Assembly (NCBI GenBank): GCA_963995505.1
Contig: OZ023194.1
Location: 13,326,428-13,390,427, forward strand
Direction of reading: 5' to 3'
Source: Hypericum androsaemum
Taxonomy: Eukaryota > Streptophyta > Magnoliopsida > Malpighiales > Hypericaceae
DNA length: 64,000 nucleotides
Numbering within the stretch: position 1 is the first letter of the stretch; each line of letters begins with the position of its first letter. Below are positions 47,064-58,086 of this stretch, piece after piece. Both the position numbers and the translations under genes were made by a program. Below the pieces are notes generated by a model. That model was not told the DNA's origin, did not search any database, and worked only from the letters and a program-made list of their open reading frames with translations.

Positions 47064-47802
47064 TAGGGATGGCAATGGTAGGGTAGGGTAGGGTAGGGTA
47101 GGGTAGGGTAGGGTAGGGTATTGATAGGACTCTACACATATCCTAATTTTTTTGGATGGACCCATACCCTACCCTCGACCCTACAAATTTTTTATTGTTA
47201 GATTCAGACCCTACCCTCCTGGAGACCCAGGGTCTACAGGGTCTATAGGGTCCGACCCTTTAATATTCTGCATTTTGATAATTTTTAATCAAAACTTAAT
47301 TTTTATATAAATTTTAAATAAATTCAAGACATCTACTACGTTACACATCAACATTTAATAGAAAATTGATGAAACATCAAATTTTGCAATTTAATTTCAA
47401 TAGTCCAAGGTTTTTTTTAGAGTTTGAAGTACATAAACAATTCAACAACAAAAAATATAGCATGTCAGCTTCTAGTGATCCATCATTCACGACATCTTCT
47501 AAACTAGTTGCGGAATAACATAATAAATATGTTAAAGTTAACCGTAAAGTATATTATATATATTATCAATACAGTCTAACAAGGGTCTAACTATAGTCTA
47601 ATTAGGGTAGAGTCTAAAATAGGGTAAAAATGTAAGGGTAGGGTCCGACCCACATGGGCTAGCTATGGATTCATACCCTACGCTAGACCCTACCTCTAAA
47701 CATGGACCCATACCTATACCCTACCCTAGACCCAATCAAAGTCAACTTATCCTACGAAGGTAGGATCCGACCCTCAGGGTACGGGTATTTCTGCCATCTC
47801 TA
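47064..47802. mobile_element. hAT-like non-autonomous element with (GGGTA)n array
   Basis: Ends tagggatggcaatgg (left) and ctgccatctcta (right) are inverted and match the TAGGGATGGCAA type of plant hAT ends. The flanks ggtcggtc and ggtcgtcg are similar 8-mers. Eight perfect gggta units lie at 47081-47120. The body is rich in 'taccctac/gtagggt' words on both strands. Confidence 0.7.
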
Positions 47803-48146
47803 GGTCGTCGGTCTTTGCTTTTGACGAGGAAATGGAAAGGTTGCTGAATCGGATGATCAAAACAGAATATCCTTCAAAAAAGAATGATCAAATAATTAAC
47901 AAGTACACGTCAGCAAGAAAGAGCGCCAACCATTGCAGATAAGCAAAACCCAAGTCTCCACTGCTCATATTACACGTGGCATCCCTAGATGATTTTCCCC
48001 AAAACCAAGCTGTTTCTCTCTCTACCCACCTCATCTTTCTTTCTCTCTCTCACCCAACCGTTGAACAATAACACACAGACTTCATCTTTCCTTAGAATTT
48101 CAAGACAAGACCAATTTAATTACTTGTAATAGAGAGAGAGAGAGAG
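47803..48146. other. Promoter/leader region of the RPE gene
   Basis: Contains CT-rich stretches (about 48005-48055) and a (GA)n run ending directly at the start codon (48131-48146). No gene. Confidence 0.45.
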
Positions 48147-51031
48147 ATGACAACAGCTTCTTTGTGTTCCTCAACTCAGATTAATGGGTTTGGAGCTGTT
48201 CTTGGGCTCCAAAAGACCAATCTTTCTCCACCCACTTCGTTTACTCTTCCAAGGTATCGCCTTTCCACCTCTTTTGGTCTTAATTCCGCCTGGATTCTTC
48301 TGGGTCGGTGTCAAATTTTGTTCTTTCGAAGCTTTCTTTAGGTTAAACATGTTTGTGGTGACCCTGCAATCTTGAATTTTGTTCGTTGTTAGTTGAATTT
48401 TGGTTAAATTTAGTTGGAATGTTAAGTTTAGGGATGGCTGCTGAACAAGGCTATGGTTTGGAGATTTCAAGCTCGAAGCTTAATTGCCGAGTCGAAGTTG
48501 AGATGCTCACAGTTGAGACTTGTATACTATTTAGTATGAAGATGGACGGACTGTCTTATCTTGACATAGTTAGAGCAGATAGTTTGCTACAATTGGATCA
48601 CTTTGCGATTTGCTCGCCGCGGTATGTTTACACGAGAAGGCGCATCCTTATGATGATGTGTTACTTGTGTTCCAATGAGTGTTTGTTCTTGCAATCATGG
48701 AACACCTGTACGTGCTTATAACTGCAGGAGAAGGATTAATACCGTGGTGAAGGCCAGTTCTCGGGTTGACAAGTTCTCGAAGAGCGACATCATTGTTTCT
48801 CCATCCATTCTCTCTGCTAATTTTTCTAAACTGGGAGAGCAGGTTTGTCTTTGGATCTTTGCTGACACTGGAGTTAGAGGTTTGGACTTTAAAAATGTGT
48901 GTTGAACATGCAAAGTGGACAATGTATTGCATGAATATAACTTTTTTCCGTGAAGTGATTGTCCTGATCGTAATTCATCCAAGTCAAAATCTCTTGTGCG
49001 TCCAGATCAATTACTCCCCGTCTCTATCTTTTTTGGTTGTGTCTGGCATTCTAATTTTCCAATCGTGTTTCTTTTGTTCTAGGTAAAAGCAGTGGAGTTA
49101 GCAGGCTGTGATTGGATCCACGTCGATGTTATGGACGGTCGTTTTGTCCCAAACATCACAATTGGACCTCTTGTGGTTGATGCCCTGCGCCCTGTCACAG
49201 ATCTTCCTTTGGATGTGCATTTGGTAACCCTCTTTCTCCGTTATTCTTATTCGCAGTCTCTGAATGCAACAGAATCGAAGCCTTTCCCTAATATGAGAGA
49301 TACTCTTGTAGATGATTGTAGAACCTGAACAACGCGTTGAAGATTTTATCAAGGCTGGGGCTGACATAGTCAGTGTTCACTGTGAACAATCTTCCACCAT
49401 TCATTTGCATCGTACAGTCAATCAGGTATGTGATTCTTTCTTTATATTTTTGTTTTGATACTTGATATGACCTAGCGATAATTTCTAGGAGCACAGAGAT
49501 GTCTTATGCTGAAAACAAAGCCAGCGGAATTGTTCTAACGAGACATAAGACTCTACAGTGGAGGAAAAGATGGTAAAATGTTAAGAACATTTGAGTTTTT
49601 CATCTAGCAGGGTTAATTGGGCTGTCAAGGGCATTTTGCATAAAATCTCTCGAACTGAAAACCCGGTGTAGTAGTTATTATCTCAGTTTTAGCTTTGATT
49701 TCACTGCTGAACTTTTCCTCTTCTTTTCGAATTCAGATCAAAAGTCTAGGTGCTAAAGCTGGAGTTGTGCTGAACCCTGGTACACCACTCACTGCAATTG
49801 AATACGTCCTTGATGGTAAGTTTTCTTTTAACACTGTTTTATTCTTACCCTTGATTGAAAGCTACAAGTAAAAAATATGCAGATCCCTGTCACAGGAGCG
49901 CACGCTGAAACCGGAAAGATTAAGATTATTGGGACAATTAGCTCCTTCCTATTAACAATTGTGTGGCCTTTTGCAGATCCTGCTGGGCGTAGAATCCTAA
50001 TTAGCGGAATAACCAAAAATCAAAATCTTGCAAGTTTCTAAAATATGAGGGTAGTGAACCATCATTTTGATGTGTTCTATTGACCAGAAATTCGTTATTT
50101 CATTATTGACAGCGGTTGATTTGGTCTTGATTATGTCCGTGAATCCTGGTTTCGGTGGTCAGAGCTTTATTGAGAGCCAAGTAAAGAAAATTTCTGACTT
50201 GAGAAGAATGTGTGCAGAGAAGGTGTGAGCATCTTATATAGTTGATGCATTATTTGCAGTTGTGCGTGATTAACCAATTTGAAGGAAGCGAACTTACTTC
50301 TGTCGTATATGCAGGGCGTAAACCCATGGATTGAGGTGGACGGTGGTGTCGGTCCTAAAAATGCATACAAGGTACTGAATTACTTACCTTACTTTTGCAT
50401 CTTTATTTACCCATGGATTGTGATGCAACTCCGTTACGAACGTGGTCGATAGGACAAGCAGAAGATATGATCGAATACCGAAAAAATATTAGGAAGATGA
50501 ATTCAGCTTTCTTGGGATTAATCAGATTATGATGCATCATAGATTTTACGCTGATCCTTAGTTCCAGTTACTGATGAAACTATTGGTGCTTTCTAGCTTA
50601 TTATCGAAATACGTATATTCCTGAAAAGACTAGTAGAACTTCTGTTCATATGTCTAAAAATAAACAGTTTGATGCTCCAATTGTTAGTATCTCTGATCCC
50701 CTCTGTACATGATCAAAAGGTGGAGAGGGTTATTAATTTATATAAAGCATTTTGTTCCCCCTATCCAATCTGTATTCTTCTAAGCTGATCATCTTTGTTA
50801 TTCATGGATCTTTTCGACTTCAACACTAATAGGTTATCGAGGCTGGAGCTAATGCTCTGGTTGCTGGTTCCGCTGTATTCGGAGCTAAAGATTATGCCGA
50901 AGGTATGAACATGCCTAGGCCTTTCTGCAATTCATATGGTGCTAAACCTCTAATATTTTTTATGTTCCGTCACTTTTGCAGCTATTAAGGGGATCAAGAC
51001 CAGCAAAAGGCCAGAACCAGTGGCCGTGTGA
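48147..51031 (+). CDS. RPE: Ribulose-phosphate 3-epimerase, chloroplastic
   Basis: Nine exons: 48147-48253, 48728-48842, 49083-49223, 49312-49425, 49737-49815, 50113-50222, 50315-50371, 50833-50902 and 50982-51031, giving 280 residues with all phases consistent. The enzyme interconverts ribulose 5-phosphate and xylulose 5-phosphate in the Calvin cycle and the oxidative pentose phosphate pathway. It is a TIM barrel with metal-binding motifs visible: [41 protein letters not shown], and WIEVDGGV. The first ~45 residues ([16 protein letters not shown]...) are Ser/Thr-rich and low in acidic residues, as in a chloroplast transit peptide; mature sequence begins near [15 protein letters not shown]. 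Length fits the plant family. It converges on the RING gene downstream. Confidence 0.96.
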
Positions 51032-51828
51032 ATTGTACAAACAGAGGATGTCATCTGCCAAGTATACGATACTTTTCTAATGCCAATGTATGCTATCTCC
51101 TCCTTCATATACTCTTGATTTTGTTATCCGGTTTATTTCGTTGGCCTGTTTGTGACAAAGCAGAGATCTTCATGATTGCAAACATGCCTGCATTTGTCCG
51201 AGCTCATCCTAAAGCGATTTTGGTCGTATCATCCTCGTTCTTGCAGATTATACACGTTGCAAGGCTCTGCACCTTCAATTCACACTACTGCTGGAGGGGC
51301 TGGTGCTCTAAGTTTCTTCTTGTTGTCGTCCATTGTTCATAGATAGATGATGAGGAAACCGCGGTCTGCAGAAAAATCGCAGTTAGGCAATACTTGTGCA
51401 CCAGATCCTTCTTAGGAACTTGGGCAATAATTGATTCCTGCTTTATGGACCAAATGGTTTTTAGTTTTCTTGTTCCTTGGCTTGATCAGGAAACATACCG
51501 ACCAAGGGACTGAAACAAAAATGCAAGTCATAAGCTGTTCACCAATTGTAGTACAATGGTTCTGCAATTGTTGCCATTGAAAATCAAGCATTTGGTTCCA
51601 GGTCGATCCAAATGACTTCAGGATTAATCGCCTGTCCTCTTAGTTTTCCAAATCAAAGGCATTTATTCCAGAATCAAGCATTTATGTTACAACATACAGC
51701 AGAAAATGGCTAATATGTACATCACCTATCAGCTTAATCTAGATAAACTGCATACTCATTATGTATAAAACCACATTCCGGAAAAAGTTCTTCTGTACAA
51801 GAAACTAGGAACTACTCTCATCGAACCA

Positions 51829-53376
51829 CTATACATCTTGTCGGCAGATGGGGCATGAGCCATGTCTCACAAGCCACTTGTCCACACAGGTCAGGTGAAA
51901 TGTATGATCACACCGCGGCAAGGTCCTCGCGATTTCCCCTACTTCAATATCCTGCAGAAGTAAGTGATTAGACCATCTATCCAAGAGGCTAACAAACAAC
52001 GAAGAACAACCCAAAGACGGCGAGAAGTGCAATGCCGAAAGAACGTTGTTCCTCTTATAATGGTGGCATGTGTATCTATGTACCTGCAAGCATATTGTGC
52101 AACAGATGGGTTGAGATTCCTTGATTTCTTCCAACATGTGGCATGGCAACTTCTTCAGAGAATCTTCGGACAACCCTCCGGATGCAACTTCACCATAAAT
52201 ATCATGAGTCTCATTCGTGGTTATGTTTGCAACCCTTACCTGAGGATTAGTAATTATCAAAATGTCAAATTGTAAGATTCAGTCCATCACAATTTGTGTT
52301 TTTCACTATTACATTGAAAGAGACAAATTCAAATGAATCATTTGTAGACTTCCATTTTTCATGAATGAAGAAATAGATTAGTTGAACTTAAGAGCAGCAT
52401 AGTCCATGAAATAGTAAACATACGTTGATTTACAACAAAAAAAAACATGTGGGGATAGAAGGACGAAGTTTCAACTGGCTAAGTATTGCAGAAGTTTCAA
52501 ATGGCTGAATATTGCAGAAGTTTGGAGTGCTTTTCTGGACCAAATAAAGAGACACGAAGAAAACACCACGGGTCAAAATGATACCTGCCAATTGTATGCA
52601 GACAATAGCGCGGGACCTAATTGGTCATCTATCAGTCTCCCTCGGAGAAGTTCTTCTAGGAAATCTGCCTGGATCAGGAAGTAACATGAGCCTCGACAAC
52701 AAGATCGGCAATGACTTAGTAATCCAAAACTAGAGAAACACAGTCTCTCTCTCTCACCATTGATGAGGGCCCTCTGGAACCAGATTGTTCCAAGCACCAG
52801 TAAGCACGGGAAGCCTCCAAAACCTCGACGGAAAGCACTGCCCCAGCGATAGCCCCTAATCCCGCTCCACGAAGAACTCCACAATCCGCTGCCCGAGCAG
52901 CTACCGCCCCAGTGATAGCCCCCGTAAAAGCTCCAGCTGCCAGAAAAAAAAAACACACACACACACAAAACTAACAACAGTTCAATACACACAACCAAAA
53001 ACCCACAAAGAAAAAACTCAAAAAGCAACGTAAAGATGCCAACTTTACGACCAAAGTTCGAAACTTCATCAAACCCTAGTAGCTATTTTCAATCAACTCC
53101 TAATCCCGAGACTCAAAGAGTAGGGAATTCAGGGATACCGAGGGCGAAAAGGCCGGTGAGGGCGCCGGAGATGGCGGTGGCGATCAGCCGGGGGACGCCG
53201 TCGAGGACCCGGTCGCCGGCTTCGAAGTTCACGGCGGAGGTATCCGTGAAAGGGAACAAGAAGGGCATGGCGGGGAGAGGGTCCGGGTTCCGGGTCGGGT
53301 CGCCGCAGAGGTGGCACGGGTCGGAGCTCGCCTGAGATGGGTGCTCGATGCAGGTGCACATAGGGATCACATCCAT
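51829..53376 (-). CDS. RING-H2 protein of the NEP1-interacting (NIP/ATL) type
   Basis: Five exons on the minus strand: 53139-53376, 52758-52936, 52585-52668, 52084-52239 and 51829-51951, giving 259 residues. Two hydrophobic Gly/Ala-rich membrane segments ([20 protein letters not shown] and [20 protein letters not shown], about residues 65-125) precede [18 protein letters not shown]-terminal RING-H2 finger follows: CTICLQ ... [10 protein letters not shown] ... CPICRQDV (C3-H2-C3 spacing). Such proteins are membrane-bound E3 ubiquitin ligases; Arabidopsis NIP1/NIP2 are thylakoid/chloroplast-associated relatives. Unusual here is a Cys-containing N-terminus, MCTCIEHP...DPCHLCGDP. Start chosen as the first Met in the frame of exon 1. 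Location and partner are inferred. Confidence 0.9.
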
Positions 53377-56343
53377 GTTGGTTTTTGCGAATTTAGAGAA
53401 GGAATTGGGTTTTTTCCTCTTTATTTTCTATTTCCGGTTCAAACTTCAAAGTCCTTTTTCTATTTTCCGGTTTGAAATTTTGAAATGGGAGAGACCAAAA
53501 GAGGGCCATCTAGATTTTTGGGTTTTCTTTGTTTGTAAATTTAGGTACTTGTGTGTACTGTAGAAAAGGTCAATAAAACAAAAAGTTGTAGAAAAAGAAA
53601 ATACTTTTTATTGGAAAATTAGACTTTGACACAAAAGACAAGATGAGTGTTCTTGAGTCGTGTTTGTTTGCGGCAATTTGTCAGAGTTGCACTTTACCCA
53701 ACACATGTTTTTTTTGCGGGAAAGTGACCTTAAAGATCTTCCATTAAATAAAGACAATACAACAAAATATAGACACCGAAATAAATTACATTAACAGAAT
53801 AACAAGAAATATAAAGATAGTAATTATCATGTAATACATCATCACAAGTGGCTGGATGGTATAGTTGGTAATTTTGGTCATATTAATCACTTCTAGTATT
53901 GAGATTCTCTCTATACAAAAGACAGAAGACCTCGTCATATCACTAATAACACAAAGGTCAATTAACATATATTGAGTCACACACAATGCACAGTACAATA
54001 AAAAAACTCCATAAAGGAGGCAACTCTCGTTGGTCGGGACCTCTCAAAACAGAGATATCAGCTCGTGACGACATAGACGAAACAACAAGTACAACACTAA
54101 ATAGAAACATGAAATGAACATTTACACAAGACATCACTAAGCAAGAACAAAATACAGTAAATATGGAAGTGGATCAGCTGGGTGGTGGTCTATAGTGACC
54201 AACCCCTCTGATCTCCTACCAAGGCCAGTTTTTGTGCGTCAGTAGGTGGGCCAACTCCCGGAGACAACGCGGAGGTGAGGAAGAGGCAGAGACGGAGCAG
54301 AGGAGCAGGAGGCCGGCAACGAGCAGAGGTTGGTGGTTGCTCACCAGACTGGTCTATAGAGCGATTGGAGGAGGTCGAGCGGCGAGCCTGGAGCGCCTGA
54401 AGGAAGCTGAGACCTGGAACTAAAGACGACTCCGACCTAGAAACGGGTGGTGACACCTGGAGCGGCCAGACGATGGGGACGGAGAACCACGAGGCTTGGA
54501 CTAGTGGTGGGGAGTCAGAGACAGTGGTCGGAGGATGCCAAGCAATGTGTCCGGTCTGGGCTTCGGCCTAAAAGGAGGACAATGAGGCCGAATCAGCTGC
54601 ACGCGGAGCTCTAATGGTCAGAACCCGAGGCATCAAGGAGGGGGAGGAGCGCAACGCCGTGGCAGTAGGTAAGGTGGTCAGGCGTAGGGGATAAGAGGAA
54701 AAGCTATTGAGTGTGGAGGAGATGAGGAGGGAAGGGGTTGAGGGGTTGACGACGGCGATAAGATTAGCAAAATGGAGATGACAAGTGCTCTCAGAGAGAG
54801 AGAACAAGGATAATTTGGGGGGTTTAGATTGTGTGTTGATTAAGTCTAGCAACATCAAACTGACAAGGTAACAATTTTGGAGGAATTTGTTGGGAGACAC
54901 AGTCTTTGGCGTGGGACAGAGCTTGAATGCTATCGGGGCAACCTGACTACTGTCGGGCAACATGAATTTGTATTGAACACTATCACACCATGCACAAAAC
55001 AAAGATATAATGTACACTAGACACGGACACACCATGCACTTGACACGAACAGCCTGACAAAATTGGCGCACACTGAGATTTCTGGTGCACCACGGGTCTT
55101 GTTTGGAAGGGAACTGTCGAGCGACATGTTCTTTGCCGCCTGACATAGATACGAATGATGTCGGGCGACATCACATGATTTCTTGATGAAAATATCAACG
55201 GTTTAGATTTAATCAGCATTGTGATGTCCATTCTATTTGAGGTAGTACTCAATCCAAGCGCTAATTTAGGAGAGATGTTTTTTTCTGAAAAATAGTGGGT
55301 TCTATTTATTGTTTAGCATTTATTTTGAAGTAATTTTTTTAATAATGTATTTTTTATACGTAAGATTTAAATATACTACCTATAAATTTGGGAGAGATTG
55401 TTTTGATTTTGCGGAAGAGCGAATAATCGATAAATGCACCACTAACACACCTACCGAAGCCACGCTAAACTTAGCTGGATACAAACTAATGGAGCTGTTC
55501 ATGATTTTGTTGCCGGTGACAGAACTCGAGCATTTATCTCTAGTGTATGAGATGCTTTTTTTTAGAAGAAGCGTATGAGACGCCGGATACACTTATCAGG
55601 CAAGCTGTACAAGAGGCGGGTTTCTTGCTCCGAAGGCTTCTCTATTAGCTCGATATTTTTAAAATTTTTGGTATTCAAAGTAGAATATTATTGACTATAT
55701 TTAGGAATATCTCTCTAAATAATAATATTTTTATTAGTAAGTTTTAGAACTCAAGACTTGGTGAGCATCTTTCTAAATAAGAGGAGTTTAGGGGGTTTAA
55801 TCTCCGCGCCTGCACATCTTTAGTAAAATTTTTGGTATTCTGAGTTGTGTATCGTCAGATTCATTTTTTAAATTATTAAAATCTGAACTCAAGATTTTCA
55901 CAAAAGAATTAAAATATTTTACCGCTTAGACAAACTTAAGTTAGTTACGCATTTACACTTTCACAAGCTAAAGTTATTATATTTTTGAAGTGGCCAAAAT
56001 GTTAATTAGCTCTAAGAACTAACATTACTTGCAAATTTCTGTATGGCGTCTTTTATATTCAATATAATCTATACATTCATCCAAAATTTTCCAAATACTT
56101 GATCCTTTCCCAGTCAGATATCCCAAGTTGTGATGTGGGTTGCTTCCTATCCAACGTTAGGAGTTAGTTTTTATCTATTATCTAGATTTATTAGATTGAC
56201 TAATTCAGATTCGAGTCAGATGATGCTTTATCTTTGAAAGGTGATATAGTTTTTTTAACCATTATTTAATTATTCCGAATGACTCAATCTACAAATTTGG
56301 TATTCTTTTGGAAAATGTACTAGATATCATTTATCATTGTATA
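53377..56343. other. Intergenic; GC-richer block of uncertain origin at 53710-55260
   Basis: The block begins after a short poly(T) at 53711 and contains repeated 'gtcgggc(a/g)acat' words (about 54952, 55158). It may be a decayed LINE in minus orientation, but no coding motif or target duplication supports this. A 192-codon minus ORF (54568-55146) has no family signature. Confidence 0.3.
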
Positions 56344-56351
56344 ACTCTGAT

Positions 56352-56984
56352 TAGAGGTGAGCATTCAGATTATCTGAATCCGAACTATCCAAATTTTCAA
56401 CTATCTGAATAAGTATTTTTAGTATTCGAGTTCGAGTCTGAACTCTTCACTATCCGTTATCCGGTATCAGAATTTTTTAAATACGGATACGGATAATCCA
56501 AACTGTCCATTTTTTCAAACCTTGAGAAATAAAAATAATAGTAACCAATATGCCTTATATGGACATAATCAAACATATTCTTTAGCTATTTTTTTACAAA
56601 AGTAGTTCTAATTAAGCTAATGATACTAATGATTCTTCAACGGGAGAAGAGAAGCTACCGTTGGGTAAATGGGTTTTGATTGGGAAATTATAATTTTTAA
56701 CGGGTGTGGGTTTTGTGGGCTACTAGGTTAAGTGGGTTATGGGTACGTGACTTGTAATATTTAATGGGCTATAGGTTTTGGGCGCTCAACGGCTCAAGGG
56801 AATTAATCGGATAATTTGGATATTCGAAATATTAATTTTATTATCTATATTCGTATTTGAGTCCGAAATATTTATTTTGGATAATCTGAATTCGAGTCAG
56901 AATATAAAATTATTCGGATTCGAATTTGAAAAAAATTTGGATATCGCATACAGATCATGAGTATCGAATTTTTACTCACCCCTA
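56352..56984. mobile_element. hAT-type MITE with perfect 8-bp target duplication
   Basis: Ends tagaggtgagca (left) and tttactcacccct(a) (right) are inverted. The exact 8-bp duplication actctgat lies at 56344-56351 and 56985-56992. The interior is rich in 'ttcggattcga/tccgaatc'-type words. No coding capacity. Confidence 0.9.
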
Positions 56985-57169
56985 ACTCTGATAGCTCGAT
57001 ATCTTGTACATTAGGTGCTGAAGGTGTACTTATAGTATAGTTGGTGTAACTATATGTCATAATTTTTTAAGAGTAATACAAATATACTTATAAAAATAAT
57101 TAGAAATTTGGCAGCGATCAAGAAGGATGCGGGGAATTGCTTCCAACATGAAAGGTATCATTGCACCCC

Positions 57170-57231
57170 CACCAGTCCACGGCTTCCAATCCTACCACAC
57201 CACCAATCCACGGCTACCAATCCTACTACAC
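57170..57231. repeat. 31-bp tandem duplication
   Basis: ccaccagtccacggcttcca... at 57170 is followed directly by ccaccaatccacggctacca... at 57201, with three or four substitutions. Confidence 0.85.
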
Positions 57232-57550
57232 CAATCTATTCCTCCAACACCAAATCCAACATAAATGTTATATGAAAAATTCCTTTTTCAAATATAAATT
57301 CTTCGAATTTAAATCTTGTAATTTAATAAATAAGAAGTCAGGACGACACAGAAAACATGATAAATGATTGATTACGGTGATAGAATCTGAACCATGCCAA
57401 ATAGTGGATGCTGAAATTGGTTTAGTAAAATCACCAATCAAAATAAATATTTAATAAAATAATTAATCTAAATTTGAATTGATTTTAATTTTTTAGAAGG
57501 GATTTCAATTTGTTATATGGAGTCTCAAGAAAAAAAGCCGTTAATTGCGT

Positions 57551-57590
57551 CCGCCCCCCCCACCCCCCCCCCCCCCCCCGGCGCCGGGCA
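57551..57590. repeat. Poly-C tract
   Basis: A cytosine run of about 17 (57563-57579), interrupted further left, abuts GGCGCCGGGC. Such tracts are prone to miscounting in assemblies. Confidence 0.85.
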
Positions 57591-58086
57591 CAACAGGAAA
57601 CGTCGCCGTTTGAAGCTTGATTTCAACTCGCCAATCGACGAGAATATATCCATTTACCGTTAACCCGCCCGAATAATCCAACCAACCTGCTAAACCGACA
57701 ATGCTTCTCAAAAAACCTCACATACCAACAACAATTTAGACGGACTAGTGAAATTGTTTTTCTTAGTCAATAAGGGATGAATTCAAGTCCTTTAAATACT
57801 TATCGAAATTTTTTGAAAATCCTACTCAAATTTTTTATATTATTTTGTATTTAAATTTATTATGTCAACTCAAGTCCCGTAAAATTTCCAATAATTATTT
57901 AACACTTGTATCTTCTAAAATATTGGAACACAAGACGTGCTAGTTAAACACCCTCATCGATCTTGTTGCGACACCGTTCCATCTAAACACTAACCCTCTC
58001 CTAACTCAAAAACGGCACCGTTTCCCTACCTCTAAACTTGGAAACTTAGCAAGGAAGCAACAGTGGAGGAGCCAGAGACGCCGGAG

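Noticed and set aside
47064..47140. Possible interstitial telomere repeat
   Set aside because: The repeat unit is GGGTA (5 bp), not TTTAGGG, and lies inside a hAT-like element.
54568..55146. 192-codon ORF on the minus strand
   Set aside because: No recognisable domain or codon pattern. It covers repeated 'gtcgggcaacat'-type words, and no splice-consistent neighbours were found.
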